Shown one piece after another: positions 54,555-63,189 of a DNA stretch of 64,000 nt. The translations under genes were made by a program, and so were the position numbers. Under the pieces are notes generated by a model. It worked only from the letters and a program-made list of their open reading frames with translations. It ran no database searches and was not told the origin of the DNA. The number at the start of each line of letters is the position of its first letter. Positions within the stretch are counted from its first letter, which is position 1. Source of the stretch: Blautia sp. MSJ-9. Its GTDB lineage: Bacteria > Bacillota > Clostridia > Lachnospirales > Lachnospiraceae. The stretch lies in assembly GCF_018919065.1 (NCBI RefSeq), contig NZ_JAHLQG010000036.1, positions 1-64,000 on the forward strand, in the 5' to 3' direction.

Positions 54555-54786
54555 ATGGCAGGATTAAAAAAACTTCCCATCGGAATTGAAAACTTTGAAG
54601 AAATACGACAGGAAGACTTTTATTATGTAGATAAGACACGGGTAATCGAACAGCTACTTACTGAATGGGGAAAACAGAAAAACAATCAGCATACGGGACA
54701 CTTTTGCGCAAAAGCCGACAAAATTAAAGTATGGAATTGCCTGTTATAAGAAGAAATGTAAAGTTGTGATGGAAATACAAAAATAA
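54555..54786 (+). pseudogene. Remnant of an AAA-ATPase-like / PD-(D/E)XK protein
   Basis: The N-terminus MAGLKKLPIGIENFEEIRQE then DFYYVDKTRVIEQLL matches the start of the AAA-ATPase-like proteins often labelled DUF1703. After about 45 codons the frame loses similarity. A second frame from 54721 reads KLKYGIACYKKKCKVVMEI and stops at 54786, which resembles the C-terminal end of the same family. Hence an internal deletion has removed roughly 500 residues. GAGGAG precedes the start. Confidence 0.65.
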
Positions 54787-54798
54787 TATGATGACAGC

Positions 54799-54863
54799 CA
54801 TAACTATCCTGACAGCTACAAGATTTTTCGATTTTGCAGCCTGTTCAGGATAGTTATGTTTTT
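54799..54863 (+). terminator. Long hairpin with T-run
   Basis: CATAACTATCCTGACAG pairs with CTGTTCAGGATAGTTATG (one bulge), then TTTTTG. It lies after the AAA-ATPase remnant and just before the hem promoter. Confidence 0.75.
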
Positions 54864-54874
54864 GTGTGTTTGCA

Positions 54875-54904
54875 TTGACATACCAATAAGAAATGTTTTA
54901 TGAT
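54875..54904 (+). promoter_or_regulatory. Promoter of the hem operon
   Basis: TTGACA (54875-54880), 18-bp spacer, TATGAT (54899-54904), 120 bp before hemA. Confidence 0.7.
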
Positions 54905-54931
54905 ATTTCTGTTGGCATTTTGTGTCGGCTG

Positions 54932-54983
54932 CATTTCATATCAAATAAGCAGAGTGCGGAAATCTGTTTATTTGATGTGAAAT
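54932..54983 (+). promoter_or_regulatory. Large palindrome in the hemA leader
   Basis: CATTTCATATCAAATAA (54932-54948) pairs with TTATTTGATGTGAAATG over 17 bp with a single G-U pair in RNA; the inner CAGA/TCTG extends the stem. No T-run follows, so it is not a terminator. It sits about 25 bp after the predicted start of transcription and could be a protein-binding operator or an RNA structure controlling hemA. Confidence 0.6.
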
Positions 54984-55023
54984 GGATGAGGAATAAAGGG
55001 GATACGAAGGAGAATTAAGAATT

Positions 55024-56253
55024 ATGAGCATTTCCATGATTGGAATAGACCATAATATGGCACCGGTAGATATCCGTGCGCTTTTTGCTTTTACAAAGAA
55101 GAACGCCGGAGAAGCCATGGAGAAAATAAAGGAGCAGGAAGGCATCTATGGGTGCGTGATCCTGTCTACCTGTAACAGACTGGAAGTATGGGCAAGTGTA
55201 GACGATGATGAGGAAGTCTGTCTTTATGACTGCCTTTGCCAGTTAAAAGGAATTACAGAAGATTCTTACAGAGAATATTTTGTAGAGAGAAAGAATCAGG
55301 AGGCAGTGGAGCATCTGTTTTATCTGACCAGTGGACTGAAATCCCAGATCATCGGTGAAGATCAGATTCTTACCCAGGTAAAGGATGCGCTGAATCTGGC
55401 AAGAGAGAACTTTGCAGCAGATGGTGTTCTGGAAGTTTTATTCCGAATGGCAGTTACTGCGGGAAAGAGAATTAAAACAGAAGTTCCTTTTTCACATGGA
55501 AATCCATCTGTGATCCATCAGGCAATCGGATTCCTGACAGATAACGGTTATTCACTGAAAGATAAGACATGTATGGTGATCGGAAACGGTGAAATGGGAA
55601 AGGTAGCTGCACAGGCATTAAGAGAAGCTGGGGCAGATGTGACTGTGACTATTCGCCAGTACAGAAGCGGAGTTGTAAATATTCCGTTAGGCTGCAAGCG
55701 TATTAATTATGGGGAACGAATGGAGTATATTCCACAGTGTGACCTGGTGGTAAGTGCAACTGCAAGTCCGAACTATACATTAAAAGAAGAATTATTTCAG
55801 GGACTTCAGACAAAGGAGAATCTGATTCTGATCGATCTGGCAGTTCCGAGAGATATCGAGCCATCTATTGGAAAGATACAGGGGATTACACTTTATGATA
55901 TGGACAGTTTCCGTATTAAGGAAATTCCGGCAGAACTGCAGGAGAATCTGGAGGCAGCAGGTGCCATTGTAAGAGAACAGATGGATGAATTTTTCCAATG
56001 GCTGGACGGAAGAGACCTGATCCCGAGGATTCAGGAGATCAAGGACGAGGCAGTCAATGACCTGAATTTAAGGATTGCGAAAATATTGAAGAAGACACCG
56101 ATGGAAGACGATGACAGACAGAATCTAGTAAAAGCAGTGGACACTGCGGCCGGAAAAGTGGTGAACAAATTAATTTTTGGTTTACGGGACAGTCTGAATC
56201 AGGAAGCTTTCCTGGAGTGTGTGGCAGGACTGGAGAAAATATATGAAGAATAA
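55024..56253 (+). CDS. hemA: Glutamyl-tRNA reductase
   Basis: Reduces glutamyl-tRNA to glutamate-1-semialdehyde, first committed step of tetrapyrrole synthesis by the C5 route (409 aa). Motifs: the Cys nucleophile in ILSTCNRLEVWAS, SGLKSQIIGEDQILTQVKDA, the NADPH motif VIGNGEMGKVAAQALREAGA, and DLAVPRDIEPSIG. The C-terminal helical dimerisation domain is complete. RBS AAGGAGAA. It overlaps the next gene by 11 bases. Confidence 0.96.
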   Translation: MSISMIGIDHNMAPVDIRALFAFTKKNAGEAMEKIKEQEGIYGCVILSTCNRLEVWASVDDDEEVCLYDCLCQLKGITEDSYREYFVERKNQEAVEHLFYLTSGLKSQIIGEDQILTQVKDALNLARENFAADGVLEVLFRMAVTAGKRIKTEVPFSHGNPSVIHQAIGFLTDNGYSLKDKTCMVIGNGEMGKVAAQALREAGADVTVTIRQYRSGVVNIPLGCKRINYGERMEYIPQCDLVVSATASPNYTLKEELFQGLQTKENLILIDLAVPRDIEPSIGKIQGITLYDMDSFRIKEIPAELQENLEAAGAIVREQMDEFFQWLDGRDLIPRIQEIKDEAVNDLNLRIAKILKKTPMEDDDRQNLVKAVDTAAGKVVNKLIFGLRDSLNQEAFLECVAGLEKIYEE

Positions 56254-56734
56254 GCCTTACTTTCCAATGTTTATAGATTTATCGGATAAAAATATCGTGG
56301 TAGTGGGCGGTGGCAATATTGCGACACGAAGAGTGAAGACGCTGCTGTCATTTACGAGGAATATCCGTGTGATCGCGCCGAAAGTTACCATGGAGATGAT
56401 GGAACTTGGCAAGGCTGGTTATGTGCAGCTGATCACACGTCCGGTAAAACGTTCTGATTTTGCTATGGCGTATATGGTAATCGCCGCTACAAATGACCGG
56501 AAACTGAATGATGAGATCCACAGGATCTGTAAGCAGGAGGGCATCTATGTCAATGTTGCCAGCGACAGAGAACAGTGTGATTTCTATTTTCCGGGAATTT
56601 ATATGCAGGATGGATTAGTTGTGGGGATCACAGCAAGTGGTCTGGATCATAAGAAAGCTCGCAGAGTAAGAGAAGAAATACAGAAAGCACTGGAGAGAGT
56701 GGCGCAGGAAGACGAGGAAGAGAACGATGACTAA
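56243..56734 (+). CDS. Precorrin-2 dehydrogenase / sirohydrochlorin ferrochelatase-like
   Basis: A 163-aa Met8p/SirC-like protein that oxidises precorrin-2 to sirohydrochlorin using NAD. The NAD motif is NIVVVGGGNIATRRVKTLL; other features are IAATNDRKLNDEIHRICK and VNVASDREQCDFYFPGIY, and the ITASGLDHKKARRVREEI helix. It lacks the long C-terminal methylase of CysG. ATG 56243 inside the hemA end, with TGGAGAA upstream. It supplies both siroheme and the cobalt-first B12 route. Overlaps hemC by 8 bases. Confidence 0.93.
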   Translation: MKNKPYFPMFIDLSDKNIVVVGGGNIATRRVKTLLSFTRNIRVIAPKVTMEMMELGKAGYVQLITRPVKRSDFAMAYMVIAATNDRKLNDEIHRICKQEGIYVNVASDREQCDFYFPGIYMQDGLVVGITASGLDHKKARRVREEIQKALERVAQEDEEENDD

Positions 56735-57632
56735 GGTGATCATTGGCAGCAGAGAGAGTAAACTGGCAGTTCTGCAGAGCGAGATGGTAAAGAGTTACAT
56801 AGAGCAGAATAATAAAGCAAACAATGGTTCCGGAGTATCTGTAGATATTCTGACTATGAAGACTACAGGAGACATTATTCTGGACCGTACACTTGATAAA
56901 GTAGGCGGAAAGGGACTTTTTGTAAAAGAACTGGACAGGGCATTGATGGATGGCAGAAGTAATCTTTCCGTGCACAGTCTGAAGGATATGCCTATGGAAG
57001 TGCCGGAAGAACTTCCACTGCTGGCTTTTTCAAAGAGAGAGGATCCGAGAGATGTGCTGGTGCTTCCGGAAGGAGTGGCAGAACTGGATCCGGAGAAACC
57101 GCTGGGATGTTCCAGTTTAAGAAGAACTCTGCAGTTAAAGAAATTGTATCCTGATATGGAAGTGAAGAGTATCCGCGGAAATCTGCAGACAAGACTGCGC
57201 AAGCTGGATTCCGGGGAGTATTCCGGACTGATCCTGGCAGCAGCAGGGCTGAAACGTCTTGGGCTGGAGCAGAGAATTAACCGGTATTTTACACCGGATG
57301 AGATGCTCCCGGCAGCAGGTCAGGGAATCCTGGCAGTGCAGGGACGTAAAGATCAGGATTATTCTTATCTGGATGGATACTGTGACAGAGACGCATGGAT
57401 CGCAGGAAGTGCAGAACGTGCATATGTGAAATATCTGGACGGAGGATGTTCCTCTCCTGTGGCTGCATTTGCAGAAGTTAATGGAGAGGAGATCTTTATT
57501 CGCGGTTTATATTACAGTGAAGCAACAGGAAAATGGATCACAGGACAGATTAAAGGTGCTGCACAGGAGTGTGAGAAACTTGGTATCGCACTTGCGAAGC
57601 AGCTTAAAGAGGACTGTGAGAGGGGAGAATAA
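56727..57632 (+). CDS. hemC: Hydroxymethylbilane synthase
   Basis: Polymerises four porphobilinogens (301 aa). Motifs: IGSRESKLAVLQSEMV, FVKELDRALMDGRSNLSVHS, LKDMPMEVPE, GCSSLRRTLQLK, IRGNLQTRLRKLDSGEY and the dipyrromethane-cofactor Cys in YLDGGCSSPVAAFAEV. Its product goes to the HemD part of the next gene, only 3 bases downstream. Confidence 0.96.
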   Translation: MTKVIIGSRESKLAVLQSEMVKSYIEQNNKANNGSGVSVDILTMKTTGDIILDRTLDKVGGKGLFVKELDRALMDGRSNLSVHSLKDMPMEVPEELPLLAFSKREDPRDVLVLPEGVAELDPEKPLGCSSLRRTLQLKKLYPDMEVKSIRGNLQTRLRKLDSGEYSGLILAAAGLKRLGLEQRINRYFTPDEMLPAAGQGILAVQGRKDQDYSYLDGYCDRDAWIAGSAERAYVKYLDGGCSSPVAAFAEVNGEEIFIRGLYYSEATGKWITGQIKGAAQECEKLGIALAKQLKEDCERGE

Positions 57633-57635
57633 AAA

Positions 57636-59144
57636 ATGGCAGCAGGTAAAGTTTGGCTGGTCGGTGCAGGACCGGGAGATATCGGACTCTTTACATTAAA
57701 GGGTGCGGCAGTTCTGCAGCAGGCAGATGTAGTAGTATATGACAGTCTGGTGGGCGAGGGAGTCCTTGCAAGGATCCCGGAGCATGCAAGGCTGATCAAT
57801 GTAGGAAAGAGAGCAAGCCATCATACGATGGTACAGGAGGAAATCAACAAAGTTCTTCTGGAAGAAGCCCAGAAAGGGAATAAAGTAGTAAGACTTAAAG
57901 GCGGAGACCCGTTCCTCTTTGGCAGAGGCGGCGAGGAACTGGAGCTTCTTTCCGAGAATGGGATTCCGTATGAGATCGTGCCGGGAGTGACTTCTCCGAT
58001 CTCTGTTCCGGCTTATAACGGGATTCCGGTGACTCACAGAGACTTCTGTTCTTCCCTGCATATTATTACAGGGCATAAACGTGCAGGACAGGAATATGAT
58101 ATTGATTTCAGGGCACTGACCCAGACAAAAGGAACTCTGGTATTCCTGATGGGAATCGCTGCACTGGAAGATATCTGTAAGGGACTTCTCGATGGAGGAA
58201 TGGACCCGGATATGCCGGCTGCAGTACTTCAGAAAGGAACTACCGCAGGACAGAAGCGAGTGGTCGCAACCGTAAGTACTCTGAAAGCAGAAGTGGACAG
58301 ACAGGGAATCGAGACACCGGCCATCATTGTTGTCGGAAAGGTCTGCTCACTGGCAGATAAATTTGCCTGGTATGAGAAACTTCCGCTGGCAGGCTGGAAA
58401 GTGCTGGTGACAAGACCGAGACAGCATATCTCAAAAACTGCAGATCTGCTCCGCAAAAAGGGTGCAGAGGTGCTGGAACTGCCGTCTATCTGTACAGTGC
58501 CTGTAGAGGATAACAGTAAACTGTATGAGGCATTTGAGAAGCTGAATACTTATCAGTGGATCATTTTTACAAGTCCGGCAGGCGTAGAAATCTTTTTTGA
58601 CGAGATGGACAGAAAAGAGATGGATGTGCGCAGTCTGGGACAGGCAAAGATCGCAGTGATCGGTGAGGGCACGAAGAAGAAACTGAAAGAGCATCATCTT
58701 ATGGCGGATTTTGTGCCGAGTGTGTATGATGGAGATACCCTTGGAGCAGAGCTTGCAAAAGAACTGCAGGGAAATGAGAAGATTCTGATCCCGAGAGCAG
58801 AAGCCGGAAATCAGAAGCTGCCAGAACTGCTGGAGCAGGCAGGTGCGAAAGTAGATGATATTGCTACCTACACAACCCGCTATGAAAAGAGCAGACTGAT
58901 CGATGAGAAAAAAGAATTTGAGACAGGCAGTGTGGACTGTGTTGTATTTACCAGTGCTTCTACTGTAAAAGGCTTCGTGGAGGGAACTCTGGGGCTTGAT
59001 TATACGACTGTAAAGGCTGCATGTATCGGAAAGCAGACGAAAGCTGCTGCAGATGCATATGGAATGCAGACACGGATGGCGAAGAAAGCAACCATTGAGA
59101 GCCTGATCGAACTTGTAGAAGAAATGAGACAGGAAAATTGTTGA
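57636..59144 (+). CDS. cobA-hemD: Uroporphyrinogen-III C-methyltransferase / synthase fusion
   Basis: A 502-aa bifunctional enzyme. Residues 1-240: CobA ([70 protein letters not shown]) making precorrin-2. Residues about 255-502: HemD ([49 protein letters not shown]) closing the ring. The fusion channels uroporphyrinogen III to the siroheme/B12 branch. RBS AGAGGGGAG upstream of ATG. Confidence 0.96.
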   Translation: MAAGKVWLVGAGPGDIGLFTLKGAAVLQQADVVVYDSLVGEGVLARIPEHARLINVGKRASHHTMVQEEINKVLLEEAQKGNKVVRLKGGDPFLFGRGGEELELLSENGIPYEIVPGVTSPISVPAYNGIPVTHRDFCSSLHIITGHKRAGQEYDIDFRALTQTKGTLVFLMGIAALEDICKGLLDGGMDPDMPAAVLQKGTTAGQKRVVATVSTLKAEVDRQGIETPAIIVVGKVCSLADKFAWYEKLPLAGWKVLVTRPRQHISKTADLLRKKGAEVLELPSICTVPVEDNSKLYEAFEKLNTYQWIIFTSPAGVEIFFDEMDRKEMDVRSLGQAKIAVIGEGTKKKLKEHHLMADFVPSVYDGDTLGAELAKELQGNEKILIPRAEAGNQKLPELLEQAGAKVDDIATYTTRYEKSRLIDEKKEFETGSVDCVVFTSASTVKGFVEGTLGLDYTTVKAACIGKQTKAAADAYGMQTRMAKKATIESLIELVEEMRQENC

Positions 59145-59212
59145 TAAAATTATCGTAACTATTCAGTATCTCATGGAATAGCAGGTTGCGGAATAGTTAC
59201 AAATTATCAATA
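59141..59212. promoter_or_regulatory. Long imperfect palindrome between cobA-hemD and hemB
   Basis: TTGATAA (59141-59147) and GTAACTATTC (59155-59164) pair with GAATAGTTAC (59191-59200) and TTATCAA (59204-59210). It lies at the end of cobA-hemD. It may be a terminator or processing hairpin; the T-run is weak. The arm resembles TAACTATCC in the hairpin at 54799. Confidence 0.5.
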
Positions 59213-59329
59213 AAAATATATTTATATTTATTGTCTGGATCAGACTTTTGTCTGACATTCTGCAATGATTTCTGTGAGGGTGAGCAGAGATTCTGATATC
59301 AGGCGATAACAGTAAAAGGAGTGGAAGAA

Positions 59330-60313
59330 ATGGACTTAATTCAGAGACCGAGAAGATTAAGAGGCAGTGAGAAACTGAGAAAGATGGTAAGAGAGACAAG
59401 AATGGACAAGTCCTCCCTTATCTATCCATTATTTGTAAAAGAAGGAACAGGGATTGAAGAAGAGATCCCATCCATGGAAGGACAGTACCGTTACAGTGTA
59501 GACCGTCTTCCTTTTGAACTGGAACGTCTGCAGAATGCAGGTGTAAACAACATTATGCTGTTCGGCATTCCAGATCACAAAGATGAAGTTGGAAGCGGAG
59601 CATATGATCCGAACGGAATTGTACAGAAAGCTTTAAGAGAAGCGAAGAAGCAGTTCCCGGATATGTATTATATCACTGATGTATGTATGTGCGAGTATAC
59701 TTCTCATGGTCACTGCGGAGTTCTCTGCGGTCATGATGTAAATAATGATGCTACACTGGAATTACTGGCCAAGACTGCGGTTTCTCATGTAGAAGCAGGT
59801 GCAGATATGGTTGCACCGTCTGATATGATGGACGGACGTGTACGTGCCATCCGTGAGGCACTGGATGCAAACGGACATTATGAAGCACCGATCATGTCTT
59901 ATGCAGTAAAATATGCGTCTGCTTTCTACGGACCATTCCGTGATGCAGCAGGTTCTGCACCGTCCTTTGGTGACAGAAAGAGCTATCAGATGGATTTCCA
60001 CAACAGAAGAGAGGGCATGAAAGAAGCTCTGACAGATGTGGAAGAAGGCGCAGATATCATTATGGTAAAACCTGCAATGTCTTATCTGGATATGGTTTCT
60101 GAGGTTTCCAAGGCAGTAAATGTACCGGTTGCTACCTACAGCGTAAGTGGCGAGTATGCAATGGTAAAAGCTGCCGCAAAGATGGGCTGGATCGAGGAAG
60201 AACGTATCATGTGTGAAATGGCAGTCAGCGCTTACCGTGCAGGTGCGCAGATATACCTGACTTATTATGCAAAAGAACTTGCGAAATGCATGGATGAAGG
60301 GAGAATCGGCTGA
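59330..60313 (+). CDS. hemB: Porphobilinogen synthase (delta-aminolevulinate dehydratase)
   Basis: Joins two 5-aminolevulinates (327 aa). The zinc site is DVCMCEYTSHGHCG (Cys type). Active-site lysines lie in SYAVKYASAFYGPFRDAAGS and IIMVKPAMSYLDMV. N-terminal arm RPRRLRGSEKLRKMVRETR is present. ATG 59330 was chosen because AAAGGAG is 8 bases upstream; GTG 59321 is inside the site. The stop overlaps the hemL start (TGATG). Confidence 0.96.
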   Translation: MDLIQRPRRLRGSEKLRKMVRETRMDKSSLIYPLFVKEGTGIEEEIPSMEGQYRYSVDRLPFELERLQNAGVNNIMLFGIPDHKDEVGSGAYDPNGIVQKALREAKKQFPDMYYITDVCMCEYTSHGHCGVLCGHDVNNDATLELLAKTAVSHVEAGADMVAPSDMMDGRVRAIREALDANGHYEAPIMSYAVKYASAFYGPFRDAAGSAPSFGDRKSYQMDFHNRREGMKEALTDVEEGADIIMVKPAMSYLDMVSEVSKAVNVPVATYSVSGEYAMVKAAAKMGWIEEERIMCEMAVSAYRAGAQIYLTYYAKELAKCMDEGRIG

Positions 60314-61587
60314 TGGGTTTATCAGAGGAATTATTTGACAGAGCAGTGAAAGTAATCCCGGGCGGTGTAAACAGCCCGGTACGTGCATACGGTCCGATCG
60401 GTATGGCACCGAGATTTATTGACCGTGCAGACGGATGTTATATTTATGATGTTGAGGGAAATGAGTATGTGGATTATATTGATTCCTGGGGACCGATGAT
60501 CCTGGGACACAATTTCCCGGAAGTAAAAGAAAGCGTGTTGAAAGCATGTGAAAAAGGTCTGAGCTTTGGATGCGCAACTGCAATTGAAGTGGAGATGGCA
60601 GAGTTTATCTGTGATCATATTCCGCATGTAGATATGGTGCGTATGGTAAACTCCGGTACAGAGGCTGTTATGAGTGCAGTCCGCGTTGCCAGAGGATTTA
60701 CAGGAAAGAATAAGATCATTAAGTTTGCAGGATGTTATCACGGACACAGTGATGCCATGCTGGTAAGCGCAGGTTCCGGTGTTATGACAAGCGGTGTGCC
60801 GGACAGTGCCGGTGTGCCGAAAGGATGCACAGAGGATACCATGACAGCTGTTTATAATGATCTGGACAGTGTACGTGCTCTGATGGAGCAGGCAGATGGC
60901 CAGACTGCTGCAGTGATCGTTGAGGCTGTCGGAGCCAACATGGGTGTGGTCCCACCTAAGAAGGGATTCCTTGAAGGTCTGAGAAAGCTTTGCGATGAGT
61001 ATGGTGCGCTTCTGATCTTTGATGAGGTTATTACTGGTTTCCGTCTGGCTTTCGGCGGTGCTGCTGAGTATTTCGGAGTGAAACCGGATCTGGTTACTTA
61101 TGGTAAGATCATTGGTGCGGGTATGCCAGTTGGTGCTTATGGCGGAAGAAGAGAGATCATGGAGCTGGTTTCTCCGGTTGGTAAGGTTTATCAGGCTGGT
61201 ACTTTAAGCGGTAATCCGATTGCTATGGCTGCGGGACTGACTCAGCTGAAATATCTGTATGAGCATCAGGAGATTTATAAAGATCTGGAGAAGAAAGGGG
61301 AGAGACTTTACGGCGGAATGGAGAAGATTCTGGCTGAAAAAGGACTGCCTTATCATGTGAATCATGTATCTTCTTTGGGAAGTCTGTTCTTTACGGAGCA
61401 GGAGGTTGTGGATTATACTTCTGCCAAGAGTGCGGATATTAAGGCGTTTTCTGAGTACTTTAAGGGGATGCTGGCACAGGGGATTCATCTGGCACCGTCT
61501 CAGTTTGAGGCTATGTTCCTTTCTGTGGCACATACAGATGAGATTATTGACAGAACACTTGAGGCTGTTGGAAATTGTTTTAAATAA
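60313..61587 (+). CDS. hemL: Glutamate-1-semialdehyde 2,1-aminomutase
   Basis: PLP enzyme forming 5-aminolevulinate from the HemA product (424 aa). Motifs: VIPGGVNSPVRAYGPIG, MVNSGTEAVMSAVRVARGFT, KFAGCYHGHSDAMLVSAGSG, LLIFDEVITGFRLAFGGA and the PLP lysine in LVTYGKIIGAGMPVGAYGG. Normal length. Last gene of the hem operon, followed by a hairpin terminator. Confidence 0.97.
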   Translation: MGLSEELFDRAVKVIPGGVNSPVRAYGPIGMAPRFIDRADGCYIYDVEGNEYVDYIDSWGPMILGHNFPEVKESVLKACEKGLSFGCATAIEVEMAEFICDHIPHVDMVRMVNSGTEAVMSAVRVARGFTGKNKIIKFAGCYHGHSDAMLVSAGSGVMTSGVPDSAGVPKGCTEDTMTAVYNDLDSVRALMEQADGQTAAVIVEAVGANMGVVPPKKGFLEGLRKLCDEYGALLIFDEVITGFRLAFGGAAEYFGVKPDLVTYGKIIGAGMPVGAYGGRREIMELVSPVGKVYQAGTLSGNPIAMAAGLTQLKYLYEHQEIYKDLEKKGERLYGGMEKILAEKGLPYHVNHVSSLGSLFFTEQEVVDYTSAKSADIKAFSEYFKGMLAQGIHLAPSQFEAMFLSVAHTDEIIDRTLEAVGNCFK

Positions 61588-61595
61588 GAATGAAA

Positions 61596-61637
61596 AAATG
61601 GCTGCTGTTTCAGAGATGGGATGGCAGCTTTTTTGAT
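61596..61637 (+). terminator. Terminator after hemL
   Basis: AAAAATGGCTGC with GGCAGCTTTTTT closing a loop of about 20 bases, ending in six T. Confidence 0.6.
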
Positions 61638-61796
61638 AAAGGGGCGCCCGGCAGAAAAATAGTTTGGTTCAGGTGCGGTTTCGCGAGCTGGAAATCAGAG
61701 ATGTGGAATGTAGTTAAAGGAGAGGGAAGAATCGGGAATTGTTAGAACCGGGTAACTTTGGATTTGGAAAAATACATAAAAATAGGGTGTGCTGTA

Positions 61797-61825
61797 TTGT
61801 GAGCATTGGCAAAATGTGCTATAAT
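61797..61825 (+). promoter_or_regulatory. Promoter of the lactonase gene
   Basis: TTGTGA (61797-61802), 17-bp spacer, perfect TATAAT (61820-61825). Confidence 0.6.
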
Positions 61826-61968
61826 ATCGACATCATATGGCAGTGCCGGCCAGAACAAATAGGCAGAAGATTAGTGCATCGGGAATTGAACAGCCATGAT
61901 TTATGAAGGATTAGATGGCTGTTTAATTGATGATGTATTGAAAAGGACAGCAGGAGGCAAGAAGCATT

Positions 61969-63036
61969 ATGAGTGAGAAAAAATATGTAGCTTATGTGGG
62001 TTGTTACACACATGGCTCTTCCAGACAGGGAATTCATGTTTATGATGTTGATGTGGAGAATGGTATTCTTACAGAGCGCAGCAGTGTTGAAGTAAGCAAT
62101 GCGTCCCACATGGCTGTTTCGAAGAATGGTAAGTATCTTTATTCTATCGAGGATGAGGGTGTTGCAGTGTTTGAACGTGATAAGAACGGTGATCTTTCAC
62201 GTATCAACAGTGTGAACATTGATGGAATGAGAGGCTGTTTCCTTTCTACAGATGTTGACGGCAAATATCTTTATGTTGCCGGATACCATGACGGTAAGGT
62301 GACCGTTGTACATACTCATAAGGACGGCAGACTGGGAAGTCTGATGGATGGTGTGTTCCATACAGGACTTGGAAGTGTTGCAGAGCGTAACTTCCGTCCG
62401 CATGTAAACTGTGTTCGTCCGACTCCGGATAATAAGTATCTCTGTGCGGTAGATAATGGAATTGATCAGGTGAAGATTTATCGTATTAACAAGCAGCGTG
62501 ATAAGCTGGAGTTAGTAGATATTCTTAGATGTCCGAGAGAGAGCGGTCCGCGTATTATCCGTTTCAGTGATGATGGTAAGTTTGCTTATATTTTGTTTGA
62601 ACTCAGTAATGAGATTAAGGCTTACAAGTATGATGGAAGTGGTAAGGCTCCGGAGTTTGAGCTGGTTCAGACGATTGAGACAAGTGCGAAGAAAGATGTA
62701 CATGATACACATAATGCGGCATCCGGACTGTCGCTTGCAAATGATGGCAAGCATCTGTTCTGCACAACAGCAGGTGAGGATACAGTTTCCATGTTTGAGC
62801 GTGATGAGGAAACTGGTATGCTGACAAGAAAGTTTACACTTCCGATCAGCGGCGAATATCCGAAAGATCTGGTACTTTTACCGGATGACAAGCACCTGGT
62901 ACTGGCTAATCATGCAAGCAATACACTGACTACTTTTACAGTGGATTATGAAAAGAATATTATCGTAATGAATGGCAAGCCGATTAAGATTGCACAGCCG
63001 AACAGCATCAGAATCTGGCCGGTTCCGGAAGAATAA
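61969..63036 (+). CDS. Lactonase-family beta-propeller protein (6-phosphogluconolactonase type)
   Basis: A 355-aa cytoplasmic seven-bladed propeller of the YbhE/lactonase family. Features: YVAYVGCYTHGSSRQGIHVY at the N-terminus, SNASHMAVSKNGKYLYSIED, FRPHVNCVRPTPDNKYLCAV, HNAASGLSLANDGKHLFCTT and YPKDLVLLPDDKHLVLANHA. E. coli Pgl of this family hydrolyses 6-phosphogluconolactone; the substrate here is likely similar but unproven, as no pentose-phosphate genes are adjacent. RBS AGGAGG 12 bases before ATG. Confidence 0.9.
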   Translation: MSEKKYVAYVGCYTHGSSRQGIHVYDVDVENGILTERSSVEVSNASHMAVSKNGKYLYSIEDEGVAVFERDKNGDLSRINSVNIDGMRGCFLSTDVDGKYLYVAGYHDGKVTVVHTHKDGRLGSLMDGVFHTGLGSVAERNFRPHVNCVRPTPDNKYLCAVDNGIDQVKIYRINKQRDKLELVDILRCPRESGPRIIRFSDDGKFAYILFELSNEIKAYKYDGSGKAPEFELVQTIETSAKKDVHDTHNAASGLSLANDGKHLFCTTAGEDTVSMFERDEETGMLTRKFTLPISGEYPKDLVLLPDDKHLVLANHASNTLTTFTVDYEKNIIVMNGKPIKIAQPNSIRIWPVPEE

Positions 63037-63073
63037 TCAGTGGGTTCAATGAATTGATATCAGATAAGATGAT

Positions 63074-63121
63074 AAAAAAATCCCTCCGCCATAAGAGGAA
63101 AATTCTGGCGGAGGGATTTTT
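63074..63121. terminator. Bidirectional terminator between the lactonase and aroC genes
   Basis: AAAATCCCTCCGCCA pairs with TGGCGGAGGGATTTT, flanked by A- and T-runs on both sides. Confidence 0.88.
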
Positions 63122-63133
63122 CTGTCTGGTCAT

Positions 63134-63172
63134 CCTGATAAACTGCGGAGCAGTTATTTGGTCATGAATAAC
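63134..63172. repeat. Family A repeat copy (partial)
   Basis: CTGATAAACTGCGGAGCAGT followed by TATTTGGTCATGAATAAC, nearly identical to the start of the copy at 28332. Confidence 0.65.
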
Positions 63173-63189
63173 ATTGGATTCTAATTTTA

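Larger units (their letters stand above)
61588..61968. other. Intergenic region between hemL and the lactonase gene
   Basis: No gene seen in 381 bp. It holds the hemL terminator (61596-61637), the lactonase promoter (61797-61825), and an AACAGCCAT/ATGGCTGTT hairpin at 61888-61923 in the leader, with no T-run after it. Confidence 0.6.
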
